A stretch of DNA of 64,000 bases from Flavobacterium sp. UBA7680 (lineage in GTDB: Bacteria; Bacteroidota; Bacteroidia; Flavobacteriales; Flavobacteriaceae), in NCBI RefSeq assembly GCF_002482975.1, contig NZ_DLHA01000017.1, positions 1 to 64,000 on the forward strand. The letters are read 5' to 3'. The notes beneath the pieces are model-generated. The model saw nothing but the letters and a program-made list of their open reading frames with translations, searched no databases and was not told the DNA's origin. Both the position numbers and the translations under genes were made by a program. This document shows positions 34,275 to 42,890 of this stretch, piece after piece; position 1 is the first letter of the stretch; every line of letters starts with the position of its first letter.

Positions 34275-35957
34275 TTATTTTTGTTGACTTCTAAAAAAAT
34301 GAGTTTCAAAGATAGTAGAATTTCCTACATTATCAACTACTTCAATTTTTAAAAAGTTTTCACCTTCTGTCAAATATTGATCGTCAAAAATATGGGTAAT
34401 TTTTCTATTTTTATTTTCATATTCAAATAAAACCCAGCTTCCGTTTAAATAACCGTTATACGACTTTATTCCAGATAGAGAATCGCTAATAGTAAACTCA
34501 ATTTTGTTCTGGTCACTGATCCATTTTCCTTCAACAGGTTTTGTAATTTTTATAACCGGAGCAATCGTATCAAGGACCAAACCATACGTTCCTAATATTT
34601 TTGCTTTAGCAGTAAAAACATCACCTTTTCTAAGAGTTCCGTTATAGCTCGTTCCTTTTCCTATATATAATTTATCCTTCAAAGCTTCTGGATAGATAGT
34701 ATCTTTTATCGTAATTGTAAAATTAGAATGCACGGGAACGGTATCATCGTGAATATAAATTTTGTTGTTTTTTACATCAAAATTCAGATTAAAATCATCA
34801 TAAAAAGTTCCGGCAGGAAAGAAAACCGACATATTATCTTTCTCAAAATTGGAATCTTTGTTGTAACGAACAAAATATTTTGAAGTTACAGGTTCTGCTG
34901 GAACAAGCGGTGTTTCCAAGTCATATTCAATTGGAACTGAAATCGAATTTGAATTTCCGAAATAATCTGAAACTTCAATTCTATAATTAGAAGTCAGATT
35001 TGGCACAGCCGAAATTATCCCTCGCAGCGAATCTGTTTTAATAATACTCAATGCAAAAGGTGTTTTCATAAAAAGTTTCTGCACCCGCTGGCTTGTCTTT
35101 TTATATCGCGGATAATCGATAAAAGCATTGATGTAACGCATTTCATCAAACGAATAGGTATTGAATTGATAATTATAATTCTGGTTTCCGTTTAAAAAAG
35201 TTGACACATTAAAAACGCCATTTTTATTAAAAGAAACATCATCAGTATCAGCGGCATTAATTCCAAAACCAATTTTTCCGTTCGTTTTTACTTTTGAAGC
35301 AAGATAAGTTCCGTCTTTTTGAAGCGTCATATTTACAAGTAACGGCTGTTTGGACTGATTAACCGTTGCATTATCCAGCGGATAAACATATAAACTTGAT
35401 AATGTTGGTTTCTTGGTATCTTTAATATTTTGGTCAAAGCCAAAGAATATTGGGTTAATTACAAATTCTGTTTTAGTATCACGAATTTCAAAATGAAGAT
35501 GTGGCCCTTCAGATGAACCTGTATTTCCTGAAAGCGCAATTAATTGCCCTTTTGTAACCGGAAGTTCATCTGGTTTTAGGATCATTTCAATTTCATAAGC
35601 TTTATCCTGATAGTGTCTTTTTTTTACATAATCCTGAATTGGCCCAAGGGTTGTCTGCAAATGTCCGTACACAGAAGTATAGCCGTTTGGATGTGTGATG
35701 TAAATGCATTTTCCGTTTCCAAAAGTCGAAATTTTAATCCTTGACACATAGCCATCAGCAATCGCATACACATTTAATCCTTCTTTTTGATTCGTTTTTA
35801 AGTCAAAACCGGCATGAAAATGATTGGGTCTTAACTCGCCAAAATTCCCCGAAAGCTGCATAGGAATGTCCAGCGGCGGACGAAAGTAATTTTTAGGATA
35901 TTGTGTCTGGGCGAATAGAAAAGGGCAAAAGAAAAAGGCAAGTATTGAAAATTTCAT
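34275..35957 (-). CDS. M23-family metallopeptidase, secreted
   Basis: The start at 35957 (MKFSILAFFFCPFLFAQ) gives a clean signal peptide; an ATG three codons upstream is also possible. Residues about 38-175 are the LytM/M23 domain: H-F-H-A-G-F-D with His48 and Asp52 as zinc ligands, the G-H-L segment near 95-100, and H-L-H-F-E near 153. Family members cut peptidoglycan cross-bridges or peptides. The remaining 380 residues are beta-rich with Ig-like segments (S-D-S-L-S-G-I-K-S-Y-N-G near 510). This long C-terminal extension is found in flavobacterial M23 proteins. First gene of the M23, TonB receptor, membrane protein run. Confidence 0.9.
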   Translation of the reverse strand: MKFSILAFFFCPFLFAQTQYPKNYFRPPLDIPMQLSGNFGELRPNHFHAGFDLKTNQKEGLNVYAIADGYVSRIKISTFGNGKCIYITHPNGYTSVYGHLQTTLGPIQDYVKKRHYQDKAYEIEMILKPDELPVTKGQLIALSGNTGSSEGPHLHFEIRDTKTEFVINPIFFGFDQNIKDTKKPTLSSLYVYPLDNATVNQSKQPLLVNMTLQKDGTYLASKVKTNGKIGFGINAADTDDVSFNKNGVFNVSTFLNGNQNYNYQFNTYSFDEMRYINAFIDYPRYKKTSQRVQKLFMKTPFALSIIKTDSLRGIISAVPNLTSNYRIEVSDYFGNSNSISVPIEYDLETPLVPAEPVTSKYFVRYNKDSNFEKDNMSVFFPAGTFYDDFNLNFDVKNNKIYIHDDTVPVHSNFTITIKDTIYPEALKDKLYIGKGTSYNGTLRKGDVFTAKAKILGTYGLVLDTIAPVIKITKPVEGKWISDQNKIEFTISDSLSGIKSYNGYLNGSWVLFEYENKNRKITHIFDDQYLTEGENFLKIEVVDNVGNSTIFETHFFRSQQK

Positions 35958-36078
35958 AGGTAACATTTTTGCTAAGGTAAAAAATTAACAGGTAAAAACC
36001 GAAGAAAAACTTACAAAAACACAATTGATTGAAATTCATTTATTTGTCTATTTTTAATGCAAAAAAATCGAGAAAAAA

Positions 36079-36108
36079 TTGCATTAATAAAAAGGAATAC
36101 TAACTTTG
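36079..36108 (+). promoter_or_regulatory. Promoter of the coiled-coil/zapA/6S/rny operon (TTG-N19-TAACTTTG)
   Basis: TTG 36079-36081, 19 bases, TAACTTTG 36101-36108, 28 bp before the first start codon. Confidence 0.88.
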
Positions 36109-36136
36109 TATGATTAAGTAATGAATAGGATTTATA

Positions 36137-36427
36137 ATGAGTGTAATTGCCGAAATAATTGATACTCTTGAATATAAAGTCGAGAAGCTTTTTGAAAAAT
36201 CAAAAGGCCTGGAAAAAAATAATCAGGAATTACGATTAGAATTAGACAAAGCGGTGCAAATTATCCAGAAACAATCTGAAGAAATGGAAGCTTTGAAAAA
36301 GCAATATGAAACACTTAAGATAGCCAATTCGTTGCTTGGCAGCGACAACAACAAGAGAGAGACAAAGCTTAAAATAAATTCATTAATTCGCGAAATTGAT
36401 TACTGTATAGCACAACTATCAGATTAG
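36137..36427 (+). CDS. Coiled-coil protein upstream of zapA
   Basis: 96 residues, almost entirely one long coiled coil (about 8-70, regular hydrophobic heptads and many Glu/Lys/Gln), ending in a short hydrophobic helix I-N-S-L-I-R-E-I-D-Y-C-I. It lies 5 bp upstream of zapA and is surely co-expressed. Size and shape are like ZapB, a coiled-coil partner of ZapA at the division ring in gammaproteobacteria, but sequence homology cannot be judged by eye. A role in Z-ring organisation is inferred from the neighbour. Confidence 0.82.
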   Translation: MSVIAEIIDTLEYKVEKLFEKSKGLEKNNQELRLELDKAVQIIQKQSEEMEALKKQYETLKIANSLLGSDNNKRETKLKINSLIREIDYCIAQLSD

Positions 36428-36432
36428 AAAAC

Positions 36433-36726
36433 ATGGACGGAAAGCTTAGAATTAAAATATCAATTGCCGACCGCGTTTACCCTTTAACGGTTGAACCAAG
36501 TCAGGAAGAAGGCCTTAGAAGCGCCTCAAAAAAAATTGATGCTATGATCAAGCAATTCGAAGAAAGTTACGCAGTTCGCGACAAACAAGATGTATTAGCC
36601 ATGTGTGCACTGCAATTTGCATCACAGGTGGAACAAAAACAAATTGATAACGCAATCGATGGCGAAGAAACCATTGAACGAATTAAAAGATTAAATTCGC
36701 TTTTAGATCAATATCTCGAAAATTAA
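36433..36726 (+). CDS. zapA: Cell division protein ZapA
   Basis: 97 residues, normal length for ZapA. The N-terminal beta-hairpin (K-L-R-I-K-I-S-I-A-D-R-V-Y-P-L-T-V) and the E-E-G-L-R-S-A-S-K-K-I-D segment are typical, followed by the long dimerisation helix (about 50-97). ZapA crosslinks FtsZ filaments at the division site. In many bacteria zapA is followed by the 6S RNA gene, and the same order appears here: a structured RNA region lies between zapA and rny. Confidence 0.92.
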   Translation: MDGKLRIKISIADRVYPLTVEPSQEEGLRSASKKIDAMIKQFEESYAVRDKQDVLAMCALQFASQVEQKQIDNAIDGEETIERIKRLNSLLDQYLEN

Positions 36727-36752
36727 ACGTTCTTTACATAAACTAAGATACT

Positions 36753-36914
36753 GCCTACATTAGTTCACAATTGGTAAACTCAACACTAACAATTTAGAAT
36801 GAGCAAATCGTCGCTACTATAGTATGCCCAGCTTTGACCGGGAAACTTGAACAGTGAGTTAGCTCAAAACTTGTCTTTACGAGTTTATACAAGCAATTAA
36901 TGTAGGCTTTTTTT
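36753..36914 (+). ncRNA. ssrS: 6S RNA candidate
   Basis: The 208-bp zapA-rny gap contains one long folded unit: gcctacatta (36753-36762) pairs perfectly with taatgtaggc (36898-36907), followed by a T-run. A second stem pairs gtaaactc with gagtttat. A central bubble of about 15 nt per side follows, then gagc / gctc and an apical hairpin (ccc..ggg). This closing stem, central bubble and apical stem match 6S RNA architecture, which mimics an open promoter for RNA polymerase, and 6S genes commonly follow zapA. The length of about 155 nt fits. No consensus promoter immediately upstream, so it is probably processed from the zapA transcript. Confidence 0.72.
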
Positions 36915-36934
36915 ATATATAAACCCTAACAAAC

Positions 36935-38497
36935 ATGGACATCATAACGATCATTATTTCAGGTATTGTAGGTATTGCGGCAGGTTTTGCAATAGCTAAA
37001 ATCATCGAAAAAAGCAATATTTCAAACCTAATCAAAAATGCTAAAAAAGAAGCTTCTTCCATTTTAAAAGATGCTAATTTAGAAGCTGAAAACATAAAAA
37101 AAGATAAAATCCTTCAGGCAAAAGAACGTTTTATCGAATTAAAATCAGAACACGAACAAGTTATTTTGGCACGCGATAAAAAAGTAGCCGAAGTAGAAAA
37201 ACGTGTACGTGATAAAGAATCTCAGATTTCTAACGAGCTTTCTAAAGCTAAAAAAGTAAATGACGATTTTGAAGCTAAAACAGAAGAATACAACAACAAA
37301 ATTGAAGTTTTAAACAAAAAACAAGCTGAAGTTGACAAATTACACAAAAGTCAATTGCAGCAGCTTGAAGTAATTTCAGGGCTTTCTGCAGAAGAAGCGA
37401 AAGAGCAATTAGTTGAGGGTTTAAAAGCTGAAGCTAAAAGCAAAGCTATGTCTCACATTCAGGAAACTATTGAAGAGGCTAAACTTACAGCTCAGCAAGA
37501 AGCTAAAAAAATCATCATCAACACTATTCAAAGAGTTGGAACAGAAGAAGCAGTTGAAAACTGTGTTTCTGTTTTCAACATTGAATCTGACGATGTAAAA
37601 GGTAGAATTATTGGCCGTGAAGGTCGTAACATTAGAGCGCTTGAAGCTGCAACGGGAGTTGAAATCATTGTTGATGATACGCCGGAAGCTATTATCCTTT
37701 CTTGTTTTGACCCGGTTCGTAGAGAAATTGCTCGTTTGTCTTTACACAAATTAGTTACTGACGGACGTATTCACCCTGCAAGAATTGAAGAAGTTGTTGC
37801 TAAAACGGCTAAACAAATCGATGACGAAATTATCGAAGTTGGAAAACGTACTGTTATCGATTTAGGAATTCACGGTTTACACCCTGAATTGATTAAAGTT
37901 GTAGGTAGAATGAAATACCGTTCTTCTTACGGACAAAACTTATTACAGCACTCTAGAGAAGTTTCTAAACTTTGCGGTATCATGGCGGCTGAATTAGGCT
38001 TAAATGTAAAACTGGCAAAAAGAGCTGGTTTACTTCACGATATTGGTAAAGTTCCAGATACAGAAAGTGATTTACCACACGCATTATTAGGTATGCAGTG
38101 GGCTGAGAAATACGGCGAAAAAGAAGAGGTTTGCAACGCTATTGGTGCGCACCACGACGAGATCGAAATGAAATCATTATTATCACCAATTGTTCAGGTT
38201 TGTGATGCTATTTCAGGTGCAAGACCAGGTGCAAGACGTCAGGTTTTGGATTCATACATTCAACGTTTGAAAGATCTTGAAGATGTTGCTTACGGATTTA
38301 GCGGTGTAAAAAATGCTTATGCAATTCAGGCCGGTAGAGAATTACGTGTTATTGTAGAAAGCGAAAAGGTTTCTGATGATAATGCTGCAAATTTATCATT
38401 TGAGATTTCACAAAAAATCCAAACAGAAATGACTTATCCAGGTCAGGTAAAAGTTACTGTAATTAGAGAAACAAGAGCAGTTAATATTGCTAAATAA
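36935..38497 (+). CDS. rny: Ribonuclease Y
   Basis: 520 residues with the full RNase Y plan: N-terminal membrane helix (about 4-24), long coiled coil (about 30-190), KH domain (about 205-270, with I-I-G-R-E-G-R-N-I-R-A-L-E), HD phosphohydrolase domain (about 325-430, H-S-R-E-V-S-K and L-L-H-D-I-G-K) and the RNY-specific C-terminal domain. RNase Y is the membrane-bound endonuclease that starts mRNA decay. It is the last gene of the operon and ends at a strong terminator shared with the histidine kinase gene. Confidence 0.96.
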   Translation: MDIITIIISGIVGIAAGFAIAKIIEKSNISNLIKNAKKEASSILKDANLEAENIKKDKILQAKERFIELKSEHEQVILARDKKVAEVEKRVRDKESQISNELSKAKKVNDDFEAKTEEYNNKIEVLNKKQAEVDKLHKSQLQQLEVISGLSAEEAKEQLVEGLKAEAKSKAMSHIQETIEEAKLTAQQEAKKIIINTIQRVGTEEAVENCVSVFNIESDDVKGRIIGREGRNIRALEAATGVEIIVDDTPEAIILSCFDPVRREIARLSLHKLVTDGRIHPARIEEVVAKTAKQIDDEIIEVGKRTVIDLGIHGLHPELIKVVGRMKYRSSYGQNLLQHSREVSKLCGIMAAELGLNVKLAKRAGLLHDIGKVPDTESDLPHALLGMQWAEKYGEKEEVCNAIGAHHDEIEMKSLLSPIVQVCDAISGARPGARRQVLDSYIQRLKDLEDVAYGFSGVKNAYAIQAGRELRVIVESEKVSDDNAANLSFEISQKIQTEMTYPGQVKVTVIRETRAVNIAK

Positions 38498-38519
38498 TTC
38501 TCTTTCTATTATATAAAAT

Positions 38520-38549
38520 AAAAAAGGCTATCGTTTGATAGCCTTTTTT
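38520..38549. terminator. Bidirectional terminator between rny and the histidine kinase
   Basis: Thirteen-bp perfect stem aaaaaaggctatc / gatagcctttttt with a 4-nt loop. Confidence 0.92.
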
Positions 38550-38554
38550 ATTAT

Positions 38555-40075
38555 TTAAAGATCATTAAAGACGATTTTAAAGCTCGTTCCTACTCCAACT
38601 TCACTTTCTACAGAAACGGTTCCTTTCATCGCTTCTATTTGGTTTCTGGTAATATATAACCCTATTCCGCGAGCTTCTTCATGTTTATGAAATGTTTTAT
38701 ACATTCCGAATAATAATTCTCCGTAGACTTTTAAATCGATTCCTAAACCGTTATCTGTGATTTTTAAAGATTTATAACCTTCAGGCTCGATTCCAAAATC
38801 AAATACAATAAGCGGGTCCCGATCCGGATGCGCATATTTTATAGCGTTTGTGGTAAAATTAAGCAAAACACTTTCAAGATAAGCCGGATTAAAATTAATG
38901 GTCAAGTATTGCGGAACATTATTTACAATCGTAACTTTTTTCTGTTTATCGTATCCTTTTATAGTTGCAACTGTTTTCTCTATATATTCGCAAAGCATCA
39001 AAGGCTCAACAGCAATATTAATGTTACTCTGTGTTTTGACAATTTGCGTTAAGTTAGAAATCGTCTCATTTAAATCATTTGAAACTGTACGAAGATGTTC
39101 CAGCATTTCACCAACTGTTCCTTTCCCTCCATCTTCATCAATAAAATCTAAAATCGATTTTATATTTCCTGCCTGCGTATTTAAATTGTGCGAAACAATA
39201 TGCGAAAAATTTAATAGTCGACTATTTTGGTCGCTATACAATTTCATTGTTTTTAAAAGCTCCAATTCTTTTTCTTTTTGCAGAGAAATGTCTGTATGCG
39301 TTCCAATAACACGCAATGGCTTACCATTTTCATCACGTTTTATTACTTTTCCCCTATCCAAAATCCATTTATAATTACCGCTTGAAGTCATTACACGATG
39401 GTAATTTTCATAATACGGAATCTTATTATCAAAATGTTCTTTAATGTCTGAGTAATATTTTGGAAGATCGTCAGGATGCACGATTTTATCCCAGCGTTCC
39501 GGGTCATCAAAAATATCTGCCGATTCTAATTCTAAGATTTTTAAGGAGAGTGAGGAATAAAAAACATTATTGGTTACCATATCCCAATCCCAGATTCCAA
39601 CGGTTGATGCATCAAGCGCAAACTGGAAACGTTCTTCAGAAATACGGAGTTTTTCTTCTTTGTCTTTCAAATCGGTAATATCAGAAATATGTCCAAAAAA
39701 ACTAACTTTTCCATCAGCAGATAATTCTGTTTTTGCAGAAACCTTAAACCATCGCAATCCTTTTTTCGGCAAAACAGATCTGAACTCTAATTCCCAAGGC
39801 ACAATTTCTTTACGCGCTTTTACCAGGGACTGAAAAAATTTCTCTCTATCCTGTTCAAAAACCCGCTCGTAAATAATCTGCTTAATATCGTCTGTAAATT
39901 CTTTGAAGGAAAGTTCGAAAATCTCATCAACAGATTTGCTGACAAGAGGAAAAGTATAATGATTATTAGTATCTATAACAAATTGAAAAAGCAAATCTGG
40001 CATTTCGGCAAATAATTTTCTGTAAAAATTATTTACTTCCAGGCAGTCTTCATTACTGTATAAGTCAAAAATCAT
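38555..40075 (-). CDS. Cytoplasmic PAS-PAS sensor histidine kinase
   Basis: 506 residues, no membrane segment. PAS 1 spans about 20-135 with the PAC end G-H-I-S-D-I-T-D-L-K-D-K, PAS 2 about 145-270 (W-D-W-D near 165, end G-T-H-T-D-I-S-L-Q). The dimerisation helix has F-S-H-I-V-S-H-N-L near 290, phosphoacceptor probably the His of S-H-N-L, of the variant H-box common in Flavobacteria. The ATPase domain has N-F-T-T-N-A-I-K-Y (N box) near 410, D-N-G-L-G-I-D near 440, and R-G-I-G-L-Y near 470. It likely senses a soluble or redox ligand. No response regulator lies next to it, so it is an orphan kinase here. Confidence 0.92.
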   Translation of the reverse strand: MIFDLYSNEDCLEVNNFYRKLFAEMPDLLFQFVIDTNNHYTFPLVSKSVDEIFELSFKEFTDDIKQIIYERVFEQDREKFFQSLVKARKEIVPWELEFRSVLPKKGLRWFKVSAKTELSADGKVSFFGHISDITDLKDKEEKLRISEERFQFALDASTVGIWDWDMVTNNVFYSSLSLKILELESADIFDDPERWDKIVHPDDLPKYYSDIKEHFDNKIPYYENYHRVMTSSGNYKWILDRGKVIKRDENGKPLRVIGTHTDISLQKEKELELLKTMKLYSDQNSRLLNFSHIVSHNLNTQAGNIKSILDFIDEDGGKGTVGEMLEHLRTVSNDLNETISNLTQIVKTQSNINIAVEPLMLCEYIEKTVATIKGYDKQKKVTIVNNVPQYLTINFNPAYLESVLLNFTTNAIKYAHPDRDPLIVFDFGIEPEGYKSLKITDNGLGIDLKVYGELLFGMYKTFHKHEEARGIGLYITRNQIEAMKGTVSVESEVGVGTSFKIVFNDL

Positions 40076-40217
40076 ATGTCGCTATTTAAGTAAATAATAT
40101 CCCATTGGATTTGGGTTAAAAAAATCCTCAAAATCCTTTTAATTTACTTCCTTTGAATACAAATGTGATACCAAGTTATAACTTTTGATGTAAAAAAACC
40201 ACACTCTTTTCAAAAAA

Positions 40218-41114
40218 TTACTTCCGCGGATGGTAGGAATGCATTACTTCTGTCAGGAAGCTTCTGTCCAAGTGCACATAAATTTCTGTTGTTGTAATAG
40301 ATTCATGTCCCAGCATTAATTGAATAGACCTTAAATCGGCACCATTTTCCAGTAAATGTGTTGCAAAAGAATGACGTAAAGTATGCGGGCTTATATTTTT
40401 ATTTAAGCTGATTTTCACAGCTAAATCTTTTATAATAGTAAAAATCATCGCACGTGTTAACTGGTTTCCTCTACGGTTTAGAAACAAAGTATCTTCGCAT
40501 CCTTTTTTAATATTGAGATGTACTCTAATCTCATCCTGATAGATTTCAATATATTTTTTAGTTAATTTTCCAATGGGTACAAAACGTTCTTTATTGCCTT
40601 TTCCTGTAATTTTTATAAAACCTTCGTCAAAAAATAAATCTGATATTTTAAGCGAAACCAATTCAGAAACCCGAAGTCCGCAGCCATACAATGTTTCCAA
40701 AATAGCACGATTTCGTTCTCCTTCATTACTGCTTAAATCAATAGCTGCGATAAGTGCATCAATATCTTTTATTGATAATGTGTCGGGAAGTTTTCGTCCG
40801 GTTTTGGGGCTTTCGATTAATTCAAGCGGACTGTCATTCCGATAATCTTCGAAAACCAAATAATTAAAAAAACTTTTCAAACCCGAAATAATCCTCGCCT
40901 GCGATCGTGGATTTACTTCTTTTGAAACCGAATATATAAACTGCTGAATGGTTTCATCTGTAATTTTTATGGGCGAAACATCAATTTGATTGGTTTCTAA
41001 AAAAAGACATAACCGCTCAATATCAAAACTATAGTTTTCAATTGTATTTTTAGACAAACCTCTTTCTATTCGCAGATACGATTGATAGTCTTTTATATAA
41101 TTGTTCCATTTCAT
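40218..41114 (-). CDS. xerD: Site-specific tyrosine recombinase XerD
   Basis: The start at 41114 (MKWNNYIKDYQSYLRIERGL) matches family N-termini; an ATG six codons earlier is less likely. 298 residues: SAM-like core-binding domain about 1-90, catalytic domain about 110-298. Catalytic residues in order: Arg in G-C-G-L-R-V-S-E-L near 146, Lys in G-K-G-N-K-E-R near 170, H-T-L-R-H-S-F near 243, His in L-G-H-E-S and the nucleophile Tyr in T-E-I-Y-V-H near 277. XerC/D resolve chromosome dimers at dif. No flanking repeats suggest an integrase of a mobile element, so this is the housekeeping enzyme; XerC versus XerD cannot be fully separated by eye. Confidence 0.88.
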   Translation of the reverse strand: MKWNNYIKDYQSYLRIERGLSKNTIENYSFDIERLCLFLETNQIDVSPIKITDETIQQFIYSVSKEVNPRSQARIISGLKSFFNYLVFEDYRNDSPLELIESPKTGRKLPDTLSIKDIDALIAAIDLSSNEGERNRAILETLYGCGLRVSELVSLKISDLFFDEGFIKITGKGNKERFVPIGKLTKKYIEIYQDEIRVHLNIKKGCEDTLFLNRRGNQLTRAMIFTIIKDLAVKISLNKNISPHTLRHSFATHLLENGADLRSIQLMLGHESITTTEIYVHLDRSFLTEVMHSYHPRK

Positions 41115-41146
41115 ATTTACAAAGTAAAACATTTTTGAGCATAAAA

Positions 41147-41170
41147 AAACCTTCCATTTCTGGAAGGTTT
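41147..41170 (-). terminator. Intrinsic terminator of the large lipoprotein gene
   Basis: Stem aaaccttcca / tggaaggttt with a 4-nt loop and seven T on the minus strand. Confidence 0.9.
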
Positions 41171-41192
41171 AACATATTGTTTATTATTGAAT

Positions 41193-42734
41193 CTATTGAA
41201 CCCTAGCTGGTTCAACTGTAATTGAATACAAACCAGAATTATATTCTCTTGTGGTATAAGTATTTCCTGTAGCCCCTATGATTACATTATCCGCAAAATT
41301 AACAATTACATCTCCAAGCAAATCATTTCCTTGAGTAAAGGTTCTTTGAATCGTACTTGTCGCCGTAACCTTCTGACTAGTCCCATATTTAAGTCCAATT
41401 TTTACATATTCTTGAAAACCTCCACTCACTTCAACACCAAAATTAGAGGCAAACTCAACGCTACGTGATTCTGTTAAAATTGTAGTCTCAGTCAAATCAA
41501 TCTCTTCAATATCAATTTTGATCGATGAAGCATACTGATCTAGATCCCAGTTAAAAATTGGAATATTTAAGTTCATTTGCTTCAACTCAGTAAATTTTCT
41601 AACATAAATATAAGATCGAGGAACATTAGTCAAAATTCTTTTCTCGATTGTATAAGCAAATAAATCATCCCCTTTTGCATTAAAATACTTAATTATCTCA
41701 CTACCTACCCCATTTTTTCCATTAACGATTATCCTAACTTTAAACTCAAAATTTCCTCCTGTCCATCCTGCTATTGGCCCTGGACTAACTGGTTGTAAAG
41801 TAGGATCTCCAGTTTGATCCGCTATTTTATTATAAGCCGCAACTGGATCTCCTTGCAGAGAAAATGTTTTAATAGTTTCTTGAAAATTATATTTAAAAGG
41901 CCCTTTAGGAGTTCCTGGTGTAATATCATAATAGATATAGTCTCTTTGCCAGCCATCCACATTAGCAACTGTATATGTATTGTAGGCAGTAGCTAATTTT
42001 GGATCTAAAGATAAAATAGGAACTGTTCTTGCTGTTTGATTATTAATTTTCTTTGAACCATCAAAACAATCATCTAAAAATTTATAATTTAATCCATTAA
42101 TAAGAGCGACATTAGTCGTTTTAAGATTTTTATTAGTAGAATTATTGTTCGGAATTATCCTTTCATTATCTTTTAAAACTATTATTGGAAAGCCAGGAAT
42201 ATATTTTGCTTCTATAACCTGTTCCGTGCCATCTTGATTAATAATTGGCACGTCATTACTTGTAGTAAGCCTTACAGCTACTTTAGGAACCTGATTTTGT
42301 GTATCCCATAATTTAGCTGAAAAAGAGTTTTCCGGTAATTCAGGAACAAGAATTGTAAGCGTTGGATTATTTATTTCTATATTATTTAATAAATTTTCAT
42401 TCCCTAAGTTTTTAAGAATTAAATCTCTAACTGTACGATTATTTTCTAGAGTTTCATTTTTAATCATTTGATACAAAACCTCATAATCGTTGTCAAACAT
42501 TTTTAAAGATTCATTTTTAATTAAATCTCGTAAAGCTTTACTTTCGTTCATTGACTTAACAAGAGCTTTACCGAATTCTCTTTTTAAACTTGATTTTGAG
42601 TCATACAAATTATCGACTTTTAACTTATTAACTTCTACACTTGATACAGCTTCATTCTCATCACGATTGTCACAACTAGAAAAAGAAAACAAAGCAAGAC
42701 CACTAATCAAAAACATTTTTAAATTTTTTTTCAT
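41193..42734 (-). CDS. Large lipoprotein, unrecognised
   Basis: 513 residues with signal MKKNLKMFLISGLALFSFSS followed by Cys, giving lipidation at residue 21. Residues 30-110 are helical and charged. The rest is mixed, with no known motif that I can name. The last about 100 residues (V-E-F-A-S-N-F-G-V-E-V-S-G-G-F, then T-S-Q-K-V-T-A-T-S-T-I-Q-R-T-F-T-Q-G) are beta-rich with alternating polar/hydrophobic pattern, resembling a pore-forming or aerolysin/MAC-like hairpin region by composition only. Codon and base use match neighbours. It stands alone with its own terminator and lies inside the xerD-aroQ interval. Function unknown. Confidence 0.75.
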   Translation of the reverse strand: MKKNLKMFLISGLALFSFSSCDNRDENEAVSSVEVNKLKVDNLYDSKSSLKREFGKALVKSMNESKALRDLIKNESLKMFDNDYEVLYQMIKNETLENNRTVRDLILKNLGNENLLNNIEINNPTLTILVPELPENSFSAKLWDTQNQVPKVAVRLTTSNDVPIINQDGTEQVIEAKYIPGFPIIVLKDNERIIPNNNSTNKNLKTTNVALINGLNYKFLDDCFDGSKKINNQTARTVPILSLDPKLATAYNTYTVANVDGWQRDYIYYDITPGTPKGPFKYNFQETIKTFSLQGDPVAAYNKIADQTGDPTLQPVSPGPIAGWTGGNFEFKVRIIVNGKNGVGSEIIKYFNAKGDDLFAYTIEKRILTNVPRSYIYVRKFTELKQMNLNIPIFNWDLDQYASSIKIDIEEIDLTETTILTESRSVEFASNFGVEVSGGFQEYVKIGLKYGTSQKVTATSTIQRTFTQGNDLLGDVIVNFADNVIIGATGNTYTTREYNSGLYSITVEPARVQ

Positions 42735-42842
42735 AATATATTTATTTATTAATAATTTAACTAATATATAAATAAATTCTTATATTAAAATTGAAAATAC
42801 AAAATAAATGAAAATAAAAACTTACATTTATGCGTAAAGCAA

Positions 42843-42870
42843 AAAAACCTCCCATTTCTGGGAGGTTTTT
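42843..42870 (-). terminator. Intrinsic terminator of the first beta-barrel gene
   Basis: Stem aaaaacctccca / tgggaggttttt with a 4-nt loop; T-run on both strands. Confidence 0.9.
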
Positions 42871-42890
42871 AAGTATTTTAATAATTATGA

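Noticed and set aside
38828..39833. Several 70-158-codon frames opposite the histidine kinase
   Set aside because: Antisense shadows of a clearly coding gene with intact kinase motifs.
40218..41114. xerD as an integrase of a genomic island
   Set aside because: No adjacent tRNA, att-like direct repeats or mobile genes; motifs and length fit the housekeeping recombinase.
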